Program-made: the position numbers and the translations under genes | Assembly (NCBI RefSeq): GCF_030814225.1 | Contig: NZ_JAUSUR010000002.1 | Coordinates: 310,001-374,000 of the forward strand | From: Breznakia pachnodae | GTDB lineage: Bacteria > Bacillota_I > Bacilli_A > Erysipelotrichales > Erysipelotrichaceae | DNA length: 64,000 nucleotides | Direction: 5' to 3' | Part shown: positions 9,701 to 19,700 of the stretch, piece after piece | Numbering within the stretch: position 1 is the first letter of the stretch | Layout of the letters: the number at the start of each line of letters is the position of its first letter | The notes under the pieces: model-generated | Seen by the model: only the letters and a program-made list of their open reading frames with translations | Database searches by the model: none | What the model was told of the DNA's origin: nothing

Positions 9701-12700
9701 CTTGCAGTTTATAAGATATACTTCCACTTACCAAAGACATTCCATCTGGAAGTTTATCTGTCATTGTTAGGTTTGATTGACTAGTTGTAGGTGAATCAAT
9801 TGCAATTGTATATGTTACTATTTGTCCTTCTTTTATAACTGGAACATCACTACCATCATATGAACCAGTTGGATTACTTGTTTTATTTACTGTATATGGT
9901 GCATAAACCCCCATATCCAAATTACTCATTTTGTAATCCATTACTTTCATATCAGTGATAGCAGGAGTTGTAATACCAGTAATTTTTGCACTTAACAAGT
10001 TTCCACTTCCATCAAGCACTGCATCAGCGTCGCTATTGACTGTCGATCCAACTCCACTCGCTTGTTTTGTGGTCAAAGTATATTTACTTAAGTCTACTGT
10101 CCCACTACTATCAAACTGAACATAATAATTTCCACTAGGTAAATTCGTGAATGAATATGATCCATCCGAAGCTGTAACTACTCCCGTAAGATTATTACCT
10201 AAGATATCAGTCAGTACTTGTGTTCCATCACTTTTATATAGACTTACATTTACATCTGCTAATTTGCTTTCTGTAGTTTCTCTTCTACCATTTCTATTTG
10301 AATCAACCCAAGCAACACCTTCTACTGTTCTTCTTACTACTTTTGCCTGAACAACAGGTGCATATAGTGGATCTTCACTTGAACCCGAAACAACCGTTGC
10401 ATCATTTGCATAAATATTAGCTGGTTTATTGTCTGTTACTTTTAACTTGTAACTTATTTTAATTGTTGTTTGACCATCAAGGTTTCCTGTCAGATAAATT
10501 GCCGTAGGTGTAGTACTAGATGGTATTGTATAAGTTACTGTCGTTCCACTTACGGATTTTGTTGCTGTTGTGAAACTACTTGTATTTACATTATAAGCTG
10601 TATTATTTTGATTTTTCATTGATGCATCTGTAGAGTAAGCCAAATCCATTGTGCTTGAAGGTGTATCACTGTAGGTAAGCGTGATACTTTCTACTGTATA
10701 AGAACCATCGAATTTTGTACCTCTCCAATCGCCAGAGTAAGGTAGTACATCTAATAAACGAACATTGCTTTGTGTACTTTGACTTGTATTTGTATATGTT
10801 AGAAAGTAACCAACATCTTCTCCTAATTCATACATATTTTGGTCAATACCTTTTGCGAAAGTTGTTGCATTTGTTTTAGTTACAGTAAACCCTGCGCTAT
10901 ATGTATTTCCATTTCCCAAGTTAATAGCACGTCCATCACCATCTGCATAAATATTTACCGTATTTGTAAAACTATCGTTATGATCAACATCATTCTCTGG
11001 ATCTGCAGCATTACCAATAATCACTGAATAATAAATTTTATCCATTGCATCGCCTACTTTTACATCTGTAAATTCCCAAGTTAATGTTTGAACTGTATTC
11101 CCGTTACTATCTGTAGTAGTTCCTACTACTGGTTGAACGCCTGTACTATAGTCCCCATCATCCACTGATTGTGTAGTCTGGTTGTACGTTCCACCAATTA
11201 CAGTAGATCCTTCCACATAGGTAACACCGTAAGGCAATGTATCAATTACTCTTACATTATCCAACATCTCACTATCAGGTGCTTCTCCATTAGCCAATTG
11301 TAGTGAAGGTGATAGTACATAATCTACTTCACGTTCACTTGCATCTAAATCAAATACATCTTTTGCTTTTCCTCCTGATTGTTGAGCTACTGCTTTTGTA
11401 ATAGTAGCCTTATTCCCAACAATCAATACCGAAGCTCCAGATTGGTATCCATTTGGTGTATGGCTTCCGGTTAATGTGTTTCCATCACTATCATATTGCG
11501 ATTTCTGATATAGTCCATGCGAACCTGTAACTGTACCATTTATAAATACATCAGGATTATCCATGTAATCTGTACTAGTTTCATGACCTGCCTGTCCATA
11601 ATAAAGCATTGAATCTTCAAAGGTCATTTCAGAACCGGTTTTTTGTGTCCATATCTTTAGGTTATTTACCGTCTGATAAACCTCTCCTGAATTTGCTGTA
11701 TCTAGCATTTTCACTTTAAAACCTACTTCTGTTCTATCAATTGGTATTATTCCATTTCTTCCTTCAATCAAAACTGCTACACAGACTGCATCGTCACCAA
11801 GTGCTGCTTTTAAGTCTGCCATGCTAGTGAAATATATTAAGTCTTCTTCTTTTCCTAGGTTCATGTCAGTGTCTCCCAACCAACCTGACCCATCTGCTTT
11901 TGCACCATATCTTAATTTGAACTGCATAGTTACAGACTTGTTCACAACATAATCATTTTCTCCTGCATCATCTAAAGGTTGAAACGCAGTAGTATCAAAC
12001 TTTTGAAAAATGTTTACAGCATATGGATACTGTTCTCCATCCATTCTAGAACCTGCAACGACTCCACCAAATATTCTAAGTGTCTGTCCTTTTGCAGCCC
12101 ATCCATCTGCAGAATATGAATATCCTGTAGAAAGATTATTTCCGATTCCCCATGGAGATGTTTTTGATTCAGCTGCAAAATAATTGTTTTTATTATAACT
12201 TCCTGGTGGAAGCAATACTACATCTACATTTCTACTGTCATCTGTAGTTATTACTTGCGTCGTTGTTTCTGTATCACTTATACTTGTAGCTTTAAAATTT
12301 TTATCACTTACTACTAGGTTATAATCTCCACCAGTTCCTATATCATCTTCAAATGGAAATAGTATTTGAAAATATCCTGCACTAAATACTCCTCTTCCTT
12401 TATCCTCACCATATTTTATACTAGCTTCACTATTACTTGTTCCTGACGCATGTGTAGGCCAGTGATATTTGCCACTTGATGTTAAGAAACTATATGCATC
12501 AACTTCCACAGTGATAATTTCATTGGTTTGTTCTGCATTCCAAGTTCCACCGTTTACTGCTGAATTAAATGCGGAACCAGTATTATGTGGTGCTACCTTA
12601 TAAGCCTGATGCCCGAAACTATTTCCATTGAAATACATGTTTCTTCCCTGGCTTCCTGTTTGGGCAGAAGAATTGGCTTTATAATCCCATAATAAAGGCA

Positions 12701-14552
12701 TTATTTCACCTGTTCCTGTCCCTGTAACATCTGTACTATTTTTATAAGCAGTTACTTCTAGTTCAAATGTTATTTTTCCTTTTGGTAACTCTATTCCCTT
12801 TAATCCTTTTGCAGCGTTATAGTTTCTTATTTCAATGTTAACACCATATCCATATAGTCTCCCTGTAACTACTCCTGCACCATTGTTCATTGCATCACTA
12901 TTACCTGTACTAAAATCAAAATCATCTTTCCATGACATGCTTGTATTTCTTGCTAACTCTATATTGTAATTTGGTGCTGCTGAAACTTTAACATCATCAC
13001 CAATTACTGATTTATAATCACTTTCTGGATTACCATCCATCCATACTTCGAATATAGGTTTAATAATATCTCCATTTTTTGCACCATTCACTTTGATTTC
13101 AAATGGAAATTGTCTTGTCCCGGGAAATACAGTTTCGCCAACTGCAGCTGAAAAGTATCGTTTTCCTGTAAGTACCTGTTTTCCATTAATTACCTCAACC
13201 TTTGCATCAACAATCCATTTCATATCATCAAGACTAAATTCTGCTACATCACTTGTATATGGTAAGGTAACTCTAAAATAAGCATAACCACTTGTAAATG
13301 ATGTATACCCACTTGTTGTTCTTACTTGTATGTTTGCATCGATTGTATATCCAATTTTATCAAATGTTCTTACAATTCCATTGTTGTTAGATGAATCATT
13401 TCCTGGTGTATCATCACTATCCCACACAGATGTACCATCTCTTACAGTATTTACTGAAATACTTGATACATATGCTTCATCCGTTCCCATTTCACCACCA
13501 GGCTTACTATCTGTCGGTTTTAAGTTTTTCTCTTCATCGCTTAGAATAATTTTATTAGCTGGTGCTTTAATATTTCCATATTGATCAGATTCATAAAACC
13601 CTTCATCAGTTCCATTTACAGTTCCATAAACTCGATAATATGTTACTCCATCTTTTCCTGTAAATGCATATACTCTTTCTCTTGTTACCAATGTGTTTGT
13701 ATCTGATTCCATCTTTACTGGAGTATTATAGTAATCTGGAATTGTACTAGGTGCAGCTGTTTCTGCAAATCCTGTATTAGATTTATTCAATACATATTTA
13801 TTTATGTCATCCTGTTTTCCATCAATAAAGTCCTTTACTTTATATTCTTTATCTTCATCTAATTCATACCATCCTTTAGTACTATCAGGATCGCTTACAT
13901 TACTAATATATCCATATGCTACATATATTTTATTTCCATCTGCACCATCAAAAGAATACACATCATATCCCGCTGTTGTAGTGATGGTATCCTCCTTAGT
14001 GATTGTTGTTGGCACACTTGAAAATATCTCTCCTTCAAAGAGATAAGGTGCAATTGTTGTTTTTTCTGTTGTTGTATCAACTGGAGTTGTTGAAGTTATA
14101 ATTCCCTGAGAATTTGTCTCATAGAAAGCATCAGCAGCTCCATCCTGACTACCATATACTCGATAGTAGGTATTGTTATTCCTTCCCTTAAAAGAATAAA
14201 GTATTGTTCCATCTCCGGTAGTAATTTCCTTACTCTCGTAATAAGTAGGAACATCACTAGCATTAGGAGAATCATTCTCCACAAATCCTGCAGCTAATAC
14301 AGTAACTTCTTCTGAAGCTGGTTGTATTTCTTTCTCTGTAGTTTGTGTTTCACTTTCTTTAGTTGTTTCTTCTGTTGTCTCTGTAGGTTTAATGTCTTCT
14401 ACAGATTCTGCTTCTTCTGAATCTGGAGTCTCACTCACTTCACTAGTTTCTGGTTCCAGCATATCATCTGCCAAAAGTAGATCACTAGAAAACGCCCCTA
14501 CAACCATTGTCATTAATATCATTACGATTGATATTTTCTTAAGCTTTTTCAT
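6720..14552 (-). CDS. Giant DUF11/SdrD-type cell-surface protein, cassette 1 (2610 residues)
   Basis: Probable cell-wall adhesin. Residues 1-30 are a signal peptide shared almost exactly with the two paralogues (starts MKKLKKISIVMILMTM). A Thr/Glu-rich linker (31-90) and three modules with a YYRVYG-type core (about 100-345) follow. Next come a large beta-rich region (350-1050), DUF11-like domains, one SdrD B/Cna-B-like domain (about 1410-1495, VEGVAWVDSNRNGRRE, a calcium-site-like acidic loop), two more DUF11-like domains, and five tandem units of about 136 residues (1890-2560). These units typically open YEIEK and carry NxAY near their end, compatible with Lys-Asn isopeptide bonds (inferred). 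The C-terminus is PSVATGD, a hydrophobic helix and RRKRRI: a sorting signal without LPXTG. It is the last gene of a sigma-InlB-giant operon. Confidence 0.92.
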   Translation of the reverse strand: MKKLKKISIVMILMTMVVGAFSSDLLLADDMLEPETSEVSETPDSEEAESVEDIKPTETTEETTKESETQTTEKEIQPASEEVTVLAAGFVENDSPNASDVPTYYESKEITTGDGTILYSFKGRNNNTYYRVYGSQDGAADAFYETNSQGIITSTTPVDTTTEKTTIAPYLFEGEIFSSVPTTITKEDTITTTAGYDVYSFDGADGNKIYVAYGYISNVSDPDSTKGWYELDEDKEYKVKDFIDGKQDDINKYVLNKSNTGFAETAAPSTIPDYYNTPVKMESDTNTLVTRERVYAFTGKDGVTYYRVYGTVNGTDEGFYESDQYGNIKAPANKIILSDEEKNLKPTDSKPGGEMGTDEAYVSSISVNTVRDGTSVWDSDDTPGNDSSNNNGIVRTFDKIGYTIDANIQVRTTSGYTSFTSGYAYFRVTLPYTSDVAEFSLDDMKWIVDAKVEVINGKQVLTGKRYFSAAVGETVFPGTRQFPFEIKVNGAKNGDIIKPIFEVWMDGNPESDYKSVIGDDVKVSAAPNYNIELARNTSMSWKDDFDFSTGNSDAMNNGAGVVTGRLYGYGVNIEIRNYNAAKGLKGIELPKGKITFELEVTAYKNSTDVTGTGTGEIMPLLWDYKANSSAQTGSQGRNMYFNGNSFGHQAYKVAPHNTGSAFNSAVNGGTWNAEQTNEIITVEVDAYSFLTSSGKYHWPTHASGTSNSEASIKYGEDKGRGVFSAGYFQILFPFEDDIGTGGDYNLVVSDKNFKATSISDTETTTQVITTDDSRNVDVVLLPPGSYNKNNYFAAESKTSPWGIGNNLSTGYSYSADGWAAKGQTLRIFGGVVAGSRMDGEQYPYAVNIFQKFDTTAFQPLDDAGENDYVVNKSVTMQFKLRYGAKADGSGWLGDTDMNLGKEEDLIYFTSMADLKAALGDDAVCVAVLIEGRNGIIPIDRTEVGFKVKMLDTANSGEVYQTVNNLKIWTQKTGSEMTFEDSMLYYGQAGHETSTDYMDNPDVFINGTVTGSHGLYQKSQYDSDGNTLTGSHTPNGYQSGASVLIVGNKATITKAVAQQSGGKAKDVFDLDASEREVDYVLSPSLQLANGEAPDSEMLDNVRVIDTLPYGVTYVEGSTVIGGTYNQTTQSVDDGDYSTGVQPVVGTTTDSNGNTVQTLTWEFTDVKVGDAMDKIYYSVIIGNAADPENDVDHNDSFTNTVNIYADGDGRAINLGNGNTYSAGFTVTKTNATTFAKGIDQNMYELGEDVGYFLTYTNTSQSTQSNVRLLDVLPYSGDWRGTKFDGSYTVESITLTYSDTPSSTMDLAYSTDASMKNQNNTAYNVNTSSFTTATKSVSGTTVTYTIPSSTTPTAIYLTGNLDGQTTIKISYKLKVTDNKPANIYANDATVVSGSSEDPLYAPVVQAKVVRRTVEGVAWVDSNRNGRRETTESKLADVNVSLYKSDGTQVLTDILGNNLTGVVTASDGSYSFTNLPSGNYYVQFDSSGTVDLSKYTLTTKQASGVGSTVNSDADAVLDGSGNLLSAKITGITTPAITDMKVMDYKMSNLDMGVYAPYTVNKTSNPTGSYDGSDVPVIKEGQIVTYTIAIDSPTTSQSNLTMTDKLPDGMSLVSGSISYKLQGGAQVKVNDSAYNSSTHTITWPTLEVPKGKSEYTFKAIVDKVDWEDGETQRIYENVAIAKQPDIPDQPSNTVEHKTIRREADIKKAAALVNEDNTVQSENNGTASSPVYSELEQTIEYRLVIKNTGHDDAKSGDIVITDNLPLDTTYVASSMTYTFRDSSNTSSTFPSSTATATMSGPDSSGKMIWTLKGMSSGEEAYLTFRVKAPTTSDNPATLLVKELEKEFDNTAHLKDVQREETVYETTYTDVDGNTYKENESVYSEKEISKDSNTTYHVVKEPLLTITKTSDVPEGSYVSSGDEITYSITVKNVGKATAKEFDIKDAIPEYTTYVPGSISYSGDATTVTPNDTAIIDGLGELTWKAEGLAVDKSVSVTFTVKVDEMYETGEREILNQAYTRLPEDPWTPSEEVEHKQKVAYEIEKYSDPETGSYVDGNQEITYFIKVTNTGESTLDKALVKDAIPEYTTYVDGSIAYEGSADLIIPDDTNITDGLGELTWNIEGVPVGEDVILSFKVKVDEMHETGERTITNVAYVKAPEDPWEPSEEVEHKQKVAYEIEKYSDPETGSYVDGNQEITYFIKVTNTGESSLDKAQVKDAIPEFTTYVEDSITYSGDADVVAVDDTNVIDGLGDLTWDIENVPVGKEVILSFKVKVDEMDASGERSIKNVAYVKAPEDPWEPSEEVEHKQKVAYEIEKSSNPESGSNVDGGNEITYFIKVTNTGESSLDNLQVKDAIPEYTTYVEESITYEGSADLITPDNTAIKDGLGELTWDIENVPVGESVTLSFKVKVDEFNKEGERFIKNQAYAKAPEEEEWTPSNEVEHKQSLSYEILKSSNPEHNSNVNSGDIVTYFIQVDNTSTETLRNVVISDKVPTGTEYEVDSIYSTIEDTIMNMEGRQLTWEIPEIKPDDSVIVSFRVKVTNESGSIKNIAQVQVDDNDPKDTNEIIHNILTKKASTAVGHPSVATGDDTSINGLISLFGISSLAIILGLLRRKRRI
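7250..8884 (-). repeat. Tandem 408-bp coding repeats in giant protein 1
   Basis: The conserved segment encoding the EEVEHKQ junction recurs at 7250, 7661, 8069 and 8477, that is at 411, 408 and 408 bases (136-137 codons). These are the DUF11 units just before the wall anchor. The first unit, towards the N-terminus, and the last, towards the anchor, have diverged; the middle ones are very similar. Confidence 0.9.
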
Positions 14553-14600
14553 TATTCACGCCCTCCGTCATAAAACTGATTCAATTTAAATTTTTAAGGT

Positions 14601-15308
14601 TCATTTTTTTGATTTAAATTGCTTTAAAATCAATAAAACTATTATCAAAGTTCCCAAGAATACGATAAATAAAGGGAAATAGTTATATTCATTTTCTTGT
14701 TTTATAACCGTCAGGTTCTTTTCGTTCTTTTCTTTTAAATCTTCTACTTCATTAATTTCATCATTATGATCTTTTTTATTATCTAGCTTTATCGATGCTG
14801 ATACTTCTGGTTCTTCACTTGGCTTTTCTTCTACTTTTGGTGTTTCTTCAACTATCAATACATACTCTGCATTCACTGTTCTTTCTTCGGTAATATTCGT
14901 TAATCCAACCCAACCTGAAAAAAGCATTCCATCTTTTTGAGGAGCTGCAATTTCTGGAGCATTATTTCCATATGGTACACTTTGCGTTTGCAGATATTTT
15001 CCATCTGCATAGTAATGTACTTGGTAGATGATTGGTGTGTATACTGCATAATATCTTTTCGAAGTTTCTGCTTTATAAGAATTGAGATATTCTCCACTTC
15101 CATCAAGGGCAGTATTAAAACCTAAAAAGTTATATCCTTGTTTTGCAACTGTAGGAACATCGAAGTATTCATTCACCTCAACTGTTTGTGTTTGGATTAG
15201 TTGTGCCTCTTCATCATAAAACTGAATTGTTACTATTTCATTCGCTTGAATAGGAGACATAAAAATAAATATAAGAAAAGAGGTTAGTATCAAACTATAT
15301 TTTTTCAT
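14601..15308 (-). CDS. InlB-repeat membrane-anchored protein, cassette 1
   Basis: About 235 residues: a signal peptide (MKKYSLILTSFLIFIFMSP), two InlB-type repeats (YDEEAQLIQTQTVEV...GFNTALDGSGEYLN and YYADGKYLQTQSVPYG...FSGWVGLTN), a charged linker, and a C-terminal transmembrane helix (FIVFLGTLIIVLLIL) ending KSKK. I chose the ATG at 15306-15308, four bases after the sigma stop and preceded by GGGG, over an ATG 12 codons upstream that would overlap the sigma gene. It lies between the sigma gene and the giant gene in all three cassettes, so it may work with one of them, for example as a surface partner or a sensor co-factor. No family function is known to me. Confidence 0.85.
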   Translation of the reverse strand: MKKYSLILTSFLIFIFMSPIQANEIVTIQFYDEEAQLIQTQTVEVNEYFDVPTVAKQGYNFLGFNTALDGSGEYLNSYKAETSKRYYAVYTPIIYQVHYYADGKYLQTQSVPYGNNAPEIAAPQKDGMLFSGWVGLTNITEERTVNAEYVLIVEETPKVEEKPSEEPEVSASIKLDNKKDHNDEINEVEDLKEKNEKNLTVIKQENEYNYFPLFIVFLGTLIIVLLILKQFKSKK

Positions 15309-15312
15309 CTTA

Positions 15313-16605
15313 CTACCCCTTATTAATTGTAATTGTGTATTCACTATAATTACCTACATTGTCATACAGATATACTTTTACTGCTGTATCAAAACTACCT
15401 AATATTTTTCCATCATCATTTATTGGATATTTTTCACCTTTATATTCAGCATAGGATGTTTCATAATTTATACCTGCTATATCATCATCAATACTTAAAA
15501 GAATATAATCTTTGTAATATTCTTTTAATTCTGCAATTGGTGCATTTCTATCAATATTAGAAATCTCTATTTCTTTACTATTATTCTTAACTTGAATACT
15601 ATAAGTTCCATTTTCTTCTGCATTAAACTGAATTCTTTTATCGCTCATTTCTACATCGATTACTTCATTATCTCTTTTAACTTGAATATCGCTTTTATCT
15701 ACTGATTCATTTAACAGAACCTGTACTTCTACCAGTTTGTCTGTTGGATCATCAAAATATGCAATTTCATCAATGATATTCGTTGGTTTTAATAATGTAT
15801 ATGTCGCAGCGGTAGTAGCAAGTGCAGCAGCTATTGATATAATTGCCTTTTTAGAAATTGATGTTGAAGCGGTTGCAACACTACCAGATACAGTTCCAGC
15901 CATGCCTAAAGGAATCATAACTTCATGAACTTTTTCTAGTATGATTTGTGATTGAACTGCACTCATTTCTTGTGCTTTTGATAATTCCTGAAATGCTTGA
16001 ATTACAAGTGGTGTAAATCCAATTGATAGATATGCGTTTGGTGATATACCCTTTTCACCCAAACGTTCTTTCAGCATGCCTCTTACTTTCATCAATCTTG
16101 TTTTTACTGTACCTTCAGGAATTTCTAAAATTTTTGATATCTCTGCAATTTTCATTTCATCCAGATAATATAGAACTGCTACTGATTTAAATCTTTCATT
16201 CAATTCTTCAATTGTATCTTCTACTGCATGAAGCAATTCTTTTTCCTTATATACTGTCTTCTGAGATTTCTTAGCATCTTGTATATCATTCATATTAATG
16301 ACATCATCCATATTTTGATAACGGACTTCTTTTCGATAGTGCAACATGATATTGCTGTAACAGATTTTAAATAACCAAGTATGGAAAGAATCTGGATCTC
16401 TTAAACTATGTATATTCTTAACTATCTTTATAAATGTTTCTTGTACAACCTCTTCAGCATCATCTCTATTTTTTAAATATGAGTAACTGAAATAATATAG
16501 TCCATGATTATAAAAATTAAAAATTTGATTAAATGCATCCAAATCATTTGGATTTTTTTGATAACGAATAACATATTCGCTATCTATTCGCTTGTGCTCT
16601 TTCAT
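15313..16605 (-). CDS. Membrane-tethered ECF sigma factor with extracytoplasmic Ig-like domain, cassette 1
   Basis: Of 430 residues, the first 185 are an ECF sigma factor: region 2 about 22-92 (DDAEEVVQETFIKIVKNI, FHTWLFKICYSNIMLHYRK) and region 4 about 123-182 (LYYLDEMKIAEISKILEIPE, GTVKTRLMKVR). A 70-residue linker leads to one predicted membrane helix (253-272, AIISIAAALATTAATYTLL). An extracytoplasmic part (285-430) contains DRNAPI, a DDIAGINYETSYAEY motif and VYLYDNVGNYSEY, resembling a bacterial Ig-like fold. Standard ECF factors are under 200 residues, so 245 are extra. No separate anti-sigma gene is present. I infer that the membrane anchor holds the factor until a signal, perhaps proteolysis, frees it. 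The ribosome site is GGGGGCG. Confidence 0.92.
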   Translation of the reverse strand: MKEHKRIDSEYVIRYQKNPNDLDAFNQIFNFYNHGLYYFSYSYLKNRDDAEEVVQETFIKIVKNIHSLRDPDSFHTWLFKICYSNIMLHYRKEVRYQNMDDVINMNDIQDAKKSQKTVYKEKELLHAVEDTIEELNERFKSVAVLYYLDEMKIAEISKILEIPEGTVKTRLMKVRGMLKERLGEKGISPNAYLSIGFTPLVIQAFQELSKAQEMSAVQSQIILEKVHEVMIPLGMAGTVSGSVATASTSISKKAIISIAAALATTAATYTLLKPTNIIDEIAYFDDPTDKLVEVQVLLNESVDKSDIQVKRDNEVIDVEMSDKRIQFNAEENGTYSIQVKNNSKEIEISNIDRNAPIAELKEYYKDYILLSIDDDIAGINYETSYAEYKGEKYPINDDGKILGSFDTAVKVYLYDNVGNYSEYTITINKG

Positions 16606-16629
16606 AACGCTTCGCCCCCGTGTCGTAAA

Positions 16630-16658
16630 TTAGACGATAATTACAAAGAAAAAGTTCA
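16630..16658 (-). promoter_or_regulatory. ECF-like promoter of cassette 1
   Basis: On the minus strand TGAAC (16654-16658), 17 bases, CGTCTAA (16630-16636), ending about 24 bases before the sigma start codon. The same spacing and sequence type is found before all four sigma genes, suggesting autoregulation. Confidence 0.7.
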
Positions 16659-16674
16659 TTTTAGTAATTTTTCA

Positions 16675-16707
16675 TAAGAAAAGCACACGCCATGTTAACG
16701 TATGCTT
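16675..16707 (-). terminator. Terminator of giant gene 2
   Basis: On the minus strand AAGCATACG pairs with CGTGTGCTT (one G-U), followed by TTCTTAT, a weak T tract, about 20 bases after the giant-2 stop and just upstream of the cassette 1 promoter. Confidence 0.65.
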
Positions 16708-16726
16708 CTCAGTATTAGATAGTTTC

Positions 16727-19700
16727 TTACTTGTTTTTTGCTTGTTTTCTTTGTTTTAAGAATAATATAATTATTCCTGACATACTGATTATCAGTAAAG
16801 AAAGTAAACTATTAACATTAACCGTATCACCTGTCGCAATTGAAGGATTTCCTGCAATTGAAGCTGATTTCTTTGGTTCTATTGTATGAATTATTTCATT
16901 TGTATCCTTAGGGTCATTATCCTTGTGTTGAACCTGTGCAATATTACGAATTGTACTTTGATCTCCAGTTACTTTTACTCTGAAACTTACAACTGCAATT
17001 GCTCCTGGCTCAATTTCTTCAATTTCCCAAGTTAATTGAGTTTCATCTACATTAGTTTTTGTATTATCAAATGTAGAATAAATGCTCTCTTCTTCATACT
17101 CTGTACCTGTTGGCACTTTATCCATTACTTTAATTTCTCTTAAAGTTTCACTTCCTGTGTTTTCCACATGAATGAAGTATGTTACATAATCACCACTTTT
17201 CAAAATACTATCTGGTTCAGGATTACTTGATTTCTTAATCGTATACTCTAATCCTTGTTTATGTTCAACTTCATTTGATGGTGTCCACTCTTCTTCTTTA
17301 GGTGTTTTCGCATATGCCTGGTTCTTGATGTCTCGTTCACCTTCTGTGTTCAACTCATCCACTTTAACTTTAAAGCTTAAAGTAATTGTTTCTCCTTCTG
17401 GCACATTTTCAATATCCCATGTAAGTTCTCCTAGTCCATCTTTGATGTTAGTATCATCTAGTGTTACAAAATCTGCTGATCCTTCATATGCAATACTTTC
17501 TTCTACATATGTTGTATATTCTGGGATTGCATCTTTCACCTGTAAGTTATCTAATGATGATTCTCCTGTGTTTGTGACTTTGATATAATATGTAATTTTA
17601 TCTCCACCATCTACATAACTTCCACTCTCTGGATTACTAGACTTTTCAATTTCATATGATACTTTTTGTTTGTGCTCTACTTCTTCTGATGGATCCCATG
17701 GATCTTCAGGTGCCTTCACATAAGCTACATTCTTAATTGAACGTTCTCCTGTTTCATACATTTCATCTACTTTGACTTTGAAACTTAAAATCACTTCTTT
17801 ACCTACTGGCACGTTTTCAATATCCCAAGTAAGTTCACCTAATCCATCTGTAATAGTTGAATCATCTGGTGTTACTACATCTGCATCTCCTTCATATGAA
17901 ACACTTCCTTCTACATATGTTGTATGCTCTGGGATTGCATCTTTCACTTGTGCTTTGTCTAATGATGACTCTCCCGTGTTTGTAATCTTTATGAAATAAG
18001 TTATTTCTTGATTTCCATCTACATAACTTCCGGTTTCTGGATTACTGTATTTCTCTATTTCATAAGCTACTTTTTGCTTGTGTTCTACTTCTTCTGATGG
18101 TTCCCATGGGTCTTCGGGTAGTCTTGTGTATGCTTGATTAAGAATTTCTCTTTCACCACTCTCATACATTTCATCTACCTTTACTGTAAAGGTTACAATT
18201 ACACTCTTTTCAACTGCTAACCCTTCTATCTTCCATGTTAGTTCGCCTGTTCCATCTGTAATGGCTGTATCACTTGGAGTTACAGTAGTAGCATCTCCAC
18301 TAAAGTTTATTGTTCCTGGTACATATGTTGTGTATTCTGGAATCGCATCTTTAATATCAATTTCTTTCGCGGTTGCTTTTCCTACATTTTTAACTGTAAT
18401 ACTATAAGTTATTTCATCACCACTACTTACATAACTGCCTTCTTCTACATCACTAACTTTAGTAATTGTTAGTAGAGGTTCTTTCACTACATGGTATGTT
18501 GTGTTTGAATCCTTTGAGATTTCTTTTTCAGAATAAACACTTTCATTTTCTTTATATGTGTTCCCATCAACATCTGTATATGTAGTTTCATATACTGTTT
18601 CTTCTCGTTGTACATCTTTTAAGTGTGCAGTATTATTAAACTCTTTTTCTAGTTCTTTCACTAATAGAGTTGCTGGATTATCTGATGTAGTTGGTGCCTT
18701 CACTCTAAATGTAAGATATACTTCTTCTCCACTACTCATTCCTGTTAATGTCCAAGTCATCTTACCACTACTATCTGGTCCACTCATAGTTGCAGTTGCA
18801 TTACTACTTGGGAATGCAATAGCTGTATTTGAACTATCTCTAAACTCATAAGTCATACTACTAGCTATGTAAGTTGTATCTAATGGCAGATTGTCTGTGA
18901 TTACGATATCTCCACTCTTAGCATCATCGTGACCTGTGTTTTTAATTACTAATCGATATTCGATTGTTTGTTCCAACTCAGAATATACTGGTGAAGATGC
19001 AGTCCCATTGTTTTCACTTTGTACTGTATTATCTTCATTTACTAATGCAGCTGCTTTTGTGATATCTGCTTCTCTTCTTATCGTTTTGTGTTCTACACTA
19101 TTTGAAGGTTGATCTGGAATGTCTGGTTGTTTTGCGATTGCAATATTTTCATAAACACGTTCTGTTTCATTTTCTTCCCAATCAACTTTATCAACGATTG
19201 CTTTAAATGTATATTCAGATTTTCCTTTTGGAACTTCAAGTGTTGGCCAAGTTATGGTTCCTGTACTACTATTATATGCACTATCATTTACTTTTACTTG
19301 CGCTCCACCTTGTAGTTTATAAGTTATACTTCCACTCACCAAAGACATTCCATCTGGAAGTTTATCTGTCATAGTTAGGTTTGACTGATTCGCTGTAGGC
19401 GAATCAACTGTAATTGTATAAGTAACAATTTGTCCTTCTTTTACTATTGGTACATCACTACCATCATATGATCCTGTAGGATTACTTGCTTTTTCTACAG
19501 TATATGGTGCATAAACTCCCATATCCAGATTACTCATTCGATAATCCATTACTTTCATATCTTCAATCGCTGGTGTTGTAATTCCTGTAATCTTAGCACT
19601 TAGAAGGTTACCACTGCCATCTAATACTGCATCAGCATCACTATTTACTGTAGAACTTACTCCACTTGCTTGCTTCGTAGTTAATGTATATTTACTTAAA

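Noticed and set aside
7333..10350. Many long plus-strand open frames opposite the giant-protein genes (also at 17325-20064, 27345-29172 and elsewhere)
   Set aside because: They recur with the 408-base period, lack ribosome sites and known domains, and arise because the Ser/Thr/Glu-rich coding strand has few stops in its complement.
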